NCBI GenBank assembly: GCA_002497345.1
Contig: DANS01000027.1
Coordinates: 33,480-41,230 of the forward strand
Length of the DNA stretch: 7,751 nucleotides
Source of the DNA: Thermoproteus sp. UBA157
Lineage (GTDB): Archaea; Thermoproteota; Thermoprotei; Thermoproteales; Thermoproteaceae
Reading direction: 5' to 3'
Below, piece after piece: positions 1 through 5,438 of the stretch. Position numbers and translations under genes: made by a program. Each line of letters begins with the position of its first letter. Positions within the stretch are counted from its first letter, which is position 1. The notes beneath the pieces are model-generated. The model was not told where the DNA came from, made no database searches, and worked only from the letters and a program-made list of their open reading frames with translations.

Positions 1-1797
1 CCGGCGCTTGAGCCAAAGGCCGACCGCGGCGGCGGCGAGCGCTACGGCTATGGCGACTAGGGGCGTCGGGTCGAGCGCCCAGACCGCCGTGGCGTAGACC
101 GGGCCCGACACGGCGAATTGCGTGGCCACCGCGCCGTTGACGTCCCAGCCCACGAAGACGTATCTCAACGGGAAGGGAGCCCACACGGCCGAGGGGACCA
201 CCTCGGGGGACACGACGGTCCCCACGGGGACCCACCCGGGCGCGTTGACCACGGCGCCGTATTTGGTGTAGAGGACTACTTGGCACTCTTCCACCAACCG
301 CGGAGCGGCGTATATGGGCTGCGCGACAACCGCGGTTACGTTGGGGGCCGTGGCGTTGAGGCCGATCCACCCGGAGAAGACGTATCTGCAACCTGCCGGC
401 GCGCTCGGCAACTTCACGGCTATGGTCGCCGGGGAGCCCGCTTGGTAATAGCCGTTTCCCCCTACGACGTAGGCCGGCGGTTGCGCCGCGACGTAGTAGT
501 ACCTCTCCACTACGTACGACGGCCTCTGGGGCCAGACGACCACGGGCGTCGAGACGACGACGCGCACGGCAGTGCCGTTGCCCAAGGTGCCGTTCACCAG
601 GGGGACGACCTCGTACTCGGCTGAGGCCGTCAAGGGGCCGTCCACGGCGAGCGACGGATAGAGGGAGCCCCCCACGGCCCACCCCCTGGGCACCAGCTCC
701 ACGTAGTCCAACGCGACGGGCGGAGGCGGCGGGACGGCCGAGCCCGCGTCGAGCCAGCCCGAGAAGGGCTGGGGCGAGTTCAAGACTACGAAGTACTGGC
801 GCTTATACGTCGCGTAGACGGCCGAGCCAACGGTGTAGTTGGCCGTCAACACGCAGCGGGTGCCGTTGGGGAATTGGATGACGGCGGGGGCGGGCCTCAT
901 ATGGCCGGCCTCGACCAAGATCGACTTGTTGCCGCAGTTTGAGACGAGTGTTTCGTTGACCAAGATCAAGGTCCCTGCGCCTTGAGGCGTCTGGTAGGCT
1001 ATGTTGAGGCCGGCCGACGACACCGAGAGGACGGGGGCGCCCACGTACTTCTCGTAGACCAGCTCGTCCCCGAGGTAGATCTCCACGTATCCCGTCGATG
1101 TTCCGTAAACGGCGTATGGCCCATCGGCGGCGGCCGCCGTGCCCTTATCGCGGGGCGCTAGCAGGAGGCGGCAGCCCGGCCCCACGGCGAAGGGATACGC
1201 CAGCCCCACTCTGGCAGGCTCCGAGGCGAGCAACTCGGGCGGGCTCTTATCGACTCTGTAGAAATACTGCGTCCCCGACTTAACGACCGAGGCCACGACG
1301 CAGTCGGGGCTGGACTCCATGCCGGCGGGGTATCCGCCGATGTTGACGGTCGACGCGCCGCTGGGGCCCGCCGAGACGACGTCGCCGTTTAGGTCCAAGA
1401 TATAGCCGACTCCGTTGAGGACGACAGCCGAGTAGGGAGCCGCGCTCAACTTGAAGGAGTAGGCGGCGCTCGGCGATATGTAGACGCCGACGGTCTGGTT
1501 CGCCGCCACGACGACGCGGCAATCTGAGGCCAGCACGGTCGGGGTGAAGTTGAGGGGGTAGAACGCCTTGAGCGCGCCTCTGAAATTCACGATAGAGACG
1601 CCGCTTCCCGTGTAGAAGGCGATGCACGTGGGGCCCACGTAGGCGGGCCCAGGCCCCGCGTAGAGGAGGCGCCCGTCTATGGAGTAGACGGAGAACCCCG
1701 TGTTGCTCAAAAGCGCGTAGCCGGAGCCATCGCTGAAAACGACGACCTTGGCGAGGGCGAGGGAGGCCAACAACAAGGCCAGCACGACGAGCCTCAT
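1..1797 (-). CDS. Membrane-anchored extracellular beta-rich protein with three InlB/Big-like repeats (3' end cut by window edge)
   Basis: An open frame of 599 codons runs from ATG at 1797 to base 1 with no stop. Residues 1-16 (MRLVVLALLLASLALA) form a Sec-type signal peptide. Residues 17 to about 330 are beta-rich, with cysteines at intervals (C58, C93, C166, C209, C288, C315) often preceded by a short P/S-D/G turn, which suggests a repeated beta fold, perhaps a propeller; I recognise no family. From about 333 to 573 come three degenerate repeats with the GW and A-W/Y signature of InlB B-repeat/Big-type modules, with a proline run (356-360) inside the first. Residues 578-596 are hydrophobic and are followed by KRR, a stop-transfer anchor, so probably only a few codons are missing. 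Sequons include N100, N281, N403 and N481. It lies 35 bp downstream of the PA14 pilin gene and has its own TATA-like box. Inferred role: surface-exposed partner or anchor of the filament; no enzyme motif seen. Confidence 0.85.
   Translation of the reverse strand, partial: MRLVVLALLLASLALAKVVVFSDGSGYALLSNTGFSVYSIDGRLLYAGPGPAYVGPTCIAFYTGSGVSIVNFRGALKAFYPLNFTPTVLASDCRVVVAANQTVGVYISPSAAYSFKLSAAPYSAVVLNGVGYILDLNGDVVSAGPSGASTVNIGGYPAGMESSPDCVVASVVKSGTQYFYRVDKSPPELLASEPARVGLAYPFAVGPGCRLLLAPRDKGTAAAADGPYAVYGTSTGYVEIYLGDELVYEKYVGAPVLSVSSAGLNIAYQTPQGAGTLILVNETLVSNCGNKSILVEAGHMRPAPAVIQFPNGTRCVLTANYTVGSAVYATYKRQYFVVLNSPQPFSGWLDAGSAVPPPPPVALDYVELVPRGWAVGGSLYPSLAVDGPLTASAEYEVVPLVNGTLGNGTAVRVVVSTPVVVWPQRPSYVVERYYYVAAQPPAYVVGGNGYYQAGSPATIAVKLPSAPAGCRYVFSGWIGLNATAPNVTAVVAQPIYAAPRLVEECQVVLYTKYGAVVNAPGWVPVGTVVSPEVVPSAVWAPFPLRYVFVGWDVNGAVATQFAVSGPVYATAVWALDPTPLVAIAVALAAAAVGLWLKRR
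79..801 (-). repeat. Three degenerate protein repeats (InlB B-repeat/Big-like) within the left-edge gene
   Basis: The repeats cover roughly residues 333-395, 433-498 and 505-573 of the encoded protein. Each begins with an alternating strand (QYFVVLNSP, YYYVAAQPP, VVLYTKYG), then a glycine turn. The later two contain RYVFSGW and RYVFVGW; the first has the related PRGW. All end in a GP/QP turn and an aromatic strand (GPLTASAEY, QPIYAAP, GPVYATAVW). The pattern matches the InlB/Big-type stalk modules common in archaeal and bacterial surface proteins. They are diverged at the DNA level, so this is old duplication rather than a recent tandem repeat. Likely role: a stalk lifting the N-terminal body away from the membrane. 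Confidence 0.6.
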
Positions 1798-1806
1798 AGG
1801 ACTTAG

Positions 1807-1817
1807 GCCCGGCGGGC
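1807..1817. repeat. Short palindrome between TATA-like box and start codon
   Basis: The plus strand reads gcccg-g-cgggc, two perfect 5-base arms around one base, directly after the TATA-like element and ahead of ATG 1797. The position would suit a repressor site overlapping the transcription start. In such GC-rich DNA an 11-base palindrome can arise by chance, so the regulatory meaning is speculative. Confidence 0.25.
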
Positions 1818-1826
1818 TTTTAAGGC
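1815..1826 (-). promoter_or_regulatory. TATA-like promoter element for the left-edge surface protein
   Basis: In the 35 bp gap between the PA14 pilin stop and ATG 1797, the minus strand reads CCTTAAAAGCCC, with the A/T core centred about 24 bp before the ATG. That is the spacing of a leaderless archaeal gene. No ribosome-binding site precedes the ATG, which fits a leaderless message. The box is short and the gene could also be read through from upstream, so this is a moderate call. Confidence 0.4.
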
Positions 1827-1832
1827 TCATCC

Positions 1833-3725
1833 TTAAGGCGATGGAGTGCCTCCCCCGTCGGAGGCGCCGGGCGAGTAGTGCGACGCAACCCAATAGGGCA
1901 CGTTGCCCGAGGTCGCCGGGGTGAATTGCCACGCCGTGTTGCAAGTGCCTGTGTTCCAGTTGAAATCACTACAGTACCAAGCTCCATCGATGGTGGGTAT
2001 GTAGCCGCTTTTACCGCGCCCGACCACGAATATCAGCACGGACTCGTCGTAGCCCTCGAAGTAATATATCTTGACGTACTTATTGCCGGGAGGGCCGCAG
2101 TCGATGTCGGAACTATCGAATCGAGGCGATGTGTAATACCAGTAGTCCATCGAGCTGCCGCACATGACGACAGCCGCGCCGTCGTCGTGCCAGACGCCCA
2201 CGTGGGTCTTCCCGCTCCAAGGCATATAGAGCATCCCGCTTATGTTCAACGCCCAATTCACCCATTGGTTGGCCGAGGGGTTCAATATGGCCGCGACCCA
2301 TTGCGGCGCGCTGTTTAGAACATCAGCAATTGTGAAGTAAGGAGACGGGGAGGGGATCGGAGGGCTTCTGTAGCTCAACCACATGGCGACGGCTCCTATG
2401 GACCAAGTCCCCTTATATCGGCCTAGGGCGGATGGGTCGTTCACGGGGCTCTGGTAGGGGTTCGGATCGCTGTAGACGTCTGCGCGTATCCCCCACCAGC
2501 CCCATCCCGGTATCTCCAGCCCTATGGGGTACTGGGAGGATCCGCAAGTAAGGTACAAAGTCGCCGTATTGCCGGGCGCCGCGTTGGCGGAGGCTCTGAA
2601 GGTGCCGTAGATGGTGTAGTTGCCGGGGGAGAGCGTGGCTTGCGCGGAGCCGTTGCTGTACAGAACCACCTTGGTTCCGTTGTAGGCGTAGATGAGGATC
2701 GAGGACATGAAGCTCGGCATGCTCCCGCCGACGCCAACGGCGCTCTGGCTCGTCAAGACGAGCGTGCCCAAGGGTATATCGCTCAGCTGGACGTAATACG
2801 TGCCGGTCCCCGCGCCTGTGGAGTCCGGCACCAGCAAGCCGGGCCTCAAGGCGACGACGACGCCGTTTGAGGCGGGCCCCCATGCCCCTATCCAGCCGTT
2901 CAGCTGATTAAAGCCGCTGAGCATAGATCCGCTGGACGCATAGAAGGAACAAGCCGATGGCGCCGTCGTGGTCGAGGCAGGCGCCGTGATGTTGACTAGC
3001 GTTAGCACGAAGGCGGCCGGGTAGCTCCAGCTATACGAGCCGTAGGTCTGAGTCACGACGGCCCTTATCTCAGACGTGTAGAAGCGGCCCACAGCCGTGC
3101 ACACGACCTGCCCGAGGGGGATGGGCCTCTGCTCGCCGGGCCCTAGCGCTAGAGGACCCGTCCGGAACTCGGAGGGGGAACAAGCCACTTGCGAGGCGTT
3201 GTAGAGCAAGGTCACGCTGTAGGAGGCCGGCAGCCAGCCCGTGGAGTTGTTGTACGCGTTTAGGTAGAGGTAGGCTGAGCCGCCCGCTTTGCCTACGTAC
3301 ACGATTGTGGAGTTCGCCACCACGTACGCGACCGAGGGCCCCACGTAGACGTAGAGATAGGCCAGTTGGCCGTTCTGCCTAACGCCGATGTATTTGTACA
3401 TTCCCGGCGACGGAGGGCAAGGTATCCCGAAGGCGCCGGCCGAGGCCGGGGAGATCCTAGACCAGTACACGGCCGCTCCGCTCGGGTAGCTCGAGACCAA
3501 GTAGTAGGCGAACGGGTAGCCGGGGCCCGCCGCCGAGAAGAAGCAAGAGCCGTTGTACCCCAACGCGGCTTGCTGGTCGGGCGGCAAGGCGGCTTGCCTC
3601 ACTTGTTGCACGGCCCGGAGCGCCTCTTGGCTCAACAACTTGAAGTAGTAGAGCACGGCCACCATGAATACCGCCATCACCACGAGGAACACCGCGAAGG
3701 CCGCGACTGTTGAGAGCCCCCTCAT
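1833..3725 (-). CDS. Large pilin-like surface protein with C-terminal PA14-like domain (candidate pilus adhesin)
   Basis: The protein has 630 residues from ATG 3725, chosen over GTG 3734 because it overlaps the upstream stop as ATGA and gives the class III leader MRG|LSTVAAF. Residues 7-28 are the hydrophobic helix of a pilin. Residues about 30-250 are beta-rich and share short strands with the two smaller pilins here (AYLYL at 151-155, a PG turn at 196-197, VVTQ-x-x-G at 223-229). A threonine/proline linker near 250-257 leads to an unrecognised beta domain (258-405). A PA14-like domain follows at about 412-571, beginning GIRADVY and containing G-x-L-Y-x-P (497-502), WHDDGA (512-517) and KIYYFEGY. 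A short tail with C585 and C595 ends in a Gly/Ser/Pro stretch. It has ten cysteines and about ten N-glycosylation sequons. Family knowledge: PA14 is a beta-barrel often used in glycan binding. Inferred role: tip or decorating adhesin of the filament. Usual archaeal pilins have about 120-200 residues, so this one is exceptionally large. Confidence 0.88.
   Translation of the reverse strand: MRGLSTVAAFAVFLVVMAVFMVAVLYYFKLLSQEALRAVQQVRQAALPPDQQAALGYNGSCFFSAAGPGYPFAYYLVSSYPSGAAVYWSRISPASAGAFGIPCPPSPGMYKYIGVRQNGQLAYLYVYVGPSVAYVVANSTIVYVGKAGGSAYLYLNAYNNSTGWLPASYSVTLLYNASQVACSPSEFRTGPLALGPGEQRPIPLGQVVCTAVGRFYTSEIRAVVTQTYGSYSWSYPAAFVLTLVNITAPASTTTAPSACSFYASSGSMLSGFNQLNGWIGAWGPASNGVVVALRPGLLVPDSTGAGTGTYYVQLSDIPLGTLVLTSQSAVGVGGSMPSFMSSILIYAYNGTKVVLYSNGSAQATLSPGNYTIYGTFRASANAAPGNTATLYLTCGSSQYPIGLEIPGWGWWGIRADVYSDPNPYQSPVNDPSALGRYKGTWSIGAVAMWLSYRSPPIPSPSPYFTIADVLNSAPQWVAAILNPSANQWVNWALNISGMLYMPWSGKTHVGVWHDDGAAVVMCGSSMDYWYYTSPRFDSSDIDCGPPGNKYVKIYYFEGYDESVLIFVVGRGKSGYIPTIDGAWYCSDFNWNTGTCNTAWQFTPATSGNVPYWVASHYSPGASDGGGTPSP
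2013..2492 (-). other. PA14-like domain coding region
   Basis: This encodes residues about 412-571 of the large pilin-like protein, close to the usual 140-160 residues of PA14. Seen landmarks: an entry strand GIRADVYSDPNPY, then LGRYKGTW, the NWALNISGMLYMPWSG strand-turn, the hallmark HDDGAAV (adjacent Asp514-Asp515), and the closing strands KYVKIYYFEGY and VLIFVVG. In yeast flocculins and Epa adhesins the paired aspartates bind calcium and sugar; retention of the pair here suggests, but does not show, a similar site. C522 and C543 lie inside the domain and could pair. Confidence 0.7.
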
Positions 3726-4120
3726 CGCCCCCACCAGTCTAGGGTCTGTCCCCCGGTCGTGGCGAGCCTATAGCCGGGATAGCCGTAGGGGAGCGTTGTG
3801 TTTACGGCGAGGAGCGAGCCGGGCGGCACCGTCGCGGACGCGGAGGAGGCCGCGGCGACGTTGCCCGAGAGCGTCAGGGCGTAAGCCGAGGATATGGCGC
3901 AAGGGGCTTGGCCGAAGTTGTAGACCCAGAGCGTCGCGTAGCCGCTGCGGTTTGTGGCGTCCACTATTCTGAGCTGGCAGTACTGCGCTGCTTGCTCCAA
4001 GGCCAGCGCGGACTGTTGTTGGGCGTATATGTTGAAAAACGCCGAGGCCAAGAAGACGGCCAGCGCTACCGATATGACGAGCAGAAGGGCCGCGGCCGCC
4101 ACCTCCGATATCGCCTTCAC
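3722..4120 (-). CDS. Small archaeal type IV pilin-like protein (candidate minor pilin)
   Basis: The protein has 132 residues. GTG 4120 is preferred over the upstream TTG at 4129 because it gives the canonical leader MKA|ISEVAAAALL and sits about 20-25 bp from an A/T-rich box, as expected for a leaderless message. Residues 6-27 form the pilin hydrophobic helix. The C-terminal domain holds C48 and C74 and sequons N57 and N107. Residues 61-83 match residues 66-88 of the divergently encoded pilin at the same spacing (Y-A-x-L, N-x-G, A-Y-x-L-T), so the two share a fold. It is the first gene of the leftward unit and its TGA overlaps the ATG of the large PA14 pilin. Inferred role: minor pilin linking or priming assembly of the large pilin. 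It needs a PibD/EppA-type prepilin peptidase, not present here. The product class is firm; the minor role is inference. Confidence 0.85.
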   Translation of the reverse strand: MKAISEVAAAALLLVISVALAVFLASAFFNIYAQQQSALALEQAAQYCQLRIVDATNRSGYATLWVYNFGQAPCAISSAYALTLSGNVAAASSASATVPPGSLLAVNTTLPYGYPGYRLATTGGQTLDWWGR

Positions 4121-4134
4121 GCTAATCAAAACGC

Positions 4135-4148
4135 TTTAATTTAATAAT
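4135..4148 (-). promoter_or_regulatory. TATA-like box for the leftward unit
   Basis: On the minus strand the region reads ATTATTAAATTAAA, ending 15 bp before GTG 4120, with its distal half centred near -25. The alternative TTG start at 4129 would place a GC-containing stretch at the TATA position, so the box supports GTG 4120. A purine-rich AAAG lies just upstream and could act as BRE. Confidence 0.5.
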
Positions 4149-4156
4149 CTTTAGCC

Positions 4157-4172
4157 GTAAAATATTTATTTA
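4157..4172 (+). promoter_or_regulatory. BRE/TATA-like promoter for the pilus assembly operon
   Basis: The plus strand reads gtaaaatatttattta, centred about 25-26 bp upstream of ATG 4191. This matches an archaeal TATA box with a purine-rich BRE-like GTAAA at its 5' end, serving a leaderless transcript. It fixes the pilin start at ATG 4191 rather than TTG 4173, which would lie directly against the box. Confidence 0.6.
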
Positions 4173-4190
4173 TTGAAGATCCCGGCTCCC

Positions 4191-4670
4191 ATGAAGGCGA
4201 AAGGAATTGAGCCCATAGTAGCCGCCGTGTTGTTGATAGTGCTGGCCGTCGTGGGCGCCGTATTGCTCTATCTGTGGTTCGCCGGCTACGTCACGAAGGC
4301 CACGTCGCAAGCCGAGCAGATATCGGCCACCGAGAGGTTGAGCATAGAGGCCGCCAATCTGACCAGCACAGCGGCGAGGGGGACCTACGCCTATCTCTAC
4401 ATAAGGAACATCGGCGGGAGCAACGTAACCCTCGCCACGGCCTACCTCTTAACGCCGGGCACTACGAATCCGCTATGTGTTACGAACGGAATAACCATAT
4501 ATAAAGGGTTGAGCACAACGGCCTCCACGGCATCTACGCTCTATCCGGGCCAAGACCAGCTGGTCTACATCAACTTCGGCAACTGCGCTATACAAAGCGG
4601 CTATTCCTACGTCATCAAGATAGTGACTCAACAAGGCACGCAGTTCTCGGTGACCGTCACCGCCAGTTAA
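4191..4670 (+). CDS. Archaeal type IV pilin, probable major subunit
   Basis: The protein has 159 residues from ATG 4191; an upstream in-frame TTG at 4173 would lie against the TATA box and lengthen the leader. The N-terminus MKAKG|IEPIVAAVLL is a class III signal peptide, cleaved after G5 by a PibD/EppA-type peptidase, followed by a hydrophobic helix at 8-30 (ending YLWFAGYV) that would form the filament core. The remaining about 125 residues are Thr/Ser/Ala/Tyr-rich beta strands with C96 and C132 and sequons N56 (NLT) and N78 (NVT). Both fit the glycosylated, very stable surface of crenarchaeal pili. It has its own strong promoter and is first in the operon with the motor and platform genes, which suggests the major subunit. 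It is not an archaellin locus: no accessory archaellum genes accompany it. The family is certain; major-subunit status is inferred. Confidence 0.9.
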   Translation: MKAKGIEPIVAAVLLIVLAVVGAVLLYLWFAGYVTKATSQAEQISATERLSIEAANLTSTAARGTYAYLYIRNIGGSNVTLATAYLLTPGTTNPLCVTNGITIYKGLSTTASTASTLYPGQDQLVYINFGNCAIQSGYSYVIKIVTQQGTQFSVTVTAS

Positions 4671-4679
4671 ATTCCCTTC

Positions 4680-5438
4680 ATGTATTTTTCGCCTCTTTTG
4701 CTCCTCGCCGTAGGCATTTCGATATCCTCCGCGCTGTTTTCGGCCGGCTATAGGCCATGGAGGCGGGCCGCGTTGAGGGCGAGGCTCGAGGGGCAGTTGC
4801 CCGAGGCCTTGAGGGCTATAGCCGACGCGGTGGCCGGCGGCATGGACTTGAAGGGCGCTTTCGGCGTGGTGGCCTCGATGGGAGCCCCTCCCCTCTCCGA
4901 CATCATGAAGCGCGTGCTCGCCTTGAGCGAAGTGGGCGGGATGACCGCGGAGGAGGCCTTGTGGAGGACGGCCGAGGAGGTCGGCAGCCCCGACTTCAAG
5001 CGCTTCGCCCTAATCGTGGCGGAGGCCGTCAGGAGCGGAGCGCGCTTGCCTGAGGTCTTGGGCGCCGCCGCGCGGAGCTTCGCGGCTGTCGTGGAGTTCA
5101 GGAGGGATCTGACGACGCAGCTGAGGCCCTACGTCCTCCTCTTCTACGCCGTTTTGGGAGTCTTCGTCGTCTTGTCGGACGTCTTGATCTACTTCATGAT
5201 ACCCCAGTTGGCCGAGCTCTCCTCCTCGGCGGTTGCCTCGTCCATAAGGCCGGCTGTCGTGAACGCCCTAGATGCGTTGGCTATTGTGCTTTTCTCCGCC
5301 ATCTCCCAGTCCATCGTGGGAGGGCTCATCGTGGGGCGGATAGTCTACTTCAACGCAAGCGCCGGGCTGGTCCACTCCGCCATCGCGTCGGCGATATCGA
5401 CGGCGGCTCTCCTAGCGCCGCTATGGGCGAAGTTCTGA
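4680..5438 (+). CDS. TadC/GspF-type pilus platform membrane protein, first half-size copy
   Basis: The protein has 252 residues and starts 9 bp after the pilin stop. Predicted membrane segments lie at about 3-21, 150-173, 197-222 and 228-249. Between the first and second is one cytosolic helical T2SSF domain (35-145) with typical features: LPEALRAIADAVAGG, a PLSDIM turn, VGGMTAEEAL, VGSPDFKRF and RSGARLPEVL. Family role: inner-membrane platform that couples ATPase motion to pilin extrusion. At about 250 residues with one T2SSF domain it is half of an ArlJ/PilC-type protein, and the other half-size copy follows the ATPase. The 3' end overlaps the ATPase start by 16 bp, implying translational coupling. 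The first codons (TAT TTT TCG CCT CTT TTG) are unusually T-rich compared with the rest. Confidence 0.88.
   Translation: MYFSPLLLLAVGISISSALFSAGYRPWRRAALRARLEGQLPEALRAIADAVAGGMDLKGAFGVVASMGAPPLSDIMKRVLALSEVGGMTAEEALWRTAEEVGSPDFKRFALIVAEAVRSGARLPEVLGAAARSFAAVVEFRRDLTTQLRPYVLLFYAVLGVFVVLSDVLIYFMIPQLAELSSSAVASSIRPAVVNALDALAIVLFSAISQSIVGGLIVGRIVYFNASAGLVHSAIASAISTAALLAPLWAKF
4685..4699 (+). terminator. T-rich tract after the pilin gene, possible partial terminator
   Basis: Just after the pilin stop, inside the first codons of the platform gene, the plus strand has T5 (4685-4689) and T4 (4696-4699) separated by six bases. Archaeal intrinsic termination needs T-rich non-template DNA rather than a hairpin, so some transcripts could end here and leave an abundant short pilin message. 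The tract also encodes part of a real hydrophobic N-terminus, so it may simply reflect Phe/Leu codons. Confidence 0.25.

Larger units (their letters stand above)
4121..4190. promoter_or_regulatory. Divergent AT-rich intergenic region between the two pilin units
   Basis: These 70 bp are strikingly AT-rich at 4131-4175 in an otherwise GC-rich window and separate two divergent prepilin genes. Two TATA-like boxes lie inside, one for each direction, each about 25 bp from the start codon it serves. Sharing so little space makes coordinated control of both units likely, because regulators or chromatin proteins bound here would affect both. No clear operator palindrome is visible apart from a weak GCTAA/TTAGC pair. 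Confidence 0.65.

Noticed and set aside
118..624. Open plus-strand frame of 168 codons
   Set aside because: It lies opposite the left-edge surface protein gene. Its Arg/Gly/Asp/His-rich translation is typical of an antisense shadow in GC-rich DNA, whereas the minus strand gives a coherent signal peptide, repeats and membrane anchor.
1280..1627. Minus-strand open frame of 115 codons
   Set aside because: It is out of frame with the 599-codon surface protein gene covering the same bases and has an Arg-rich, low-information translation.
1878..2883. Open frames on both strands inside the PA14 pilin gene
   Set aside because: Their Arg/His-rich translations lack any domain, while the 630-residue frame has continuous domain-like content.
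4121..4155. GCTAA/TTAGC inverted pair in the divergent promoter
   Set aside because: The arms are only five bases with about 25 bases between them and do not extend, so chance is the simplest explanation.
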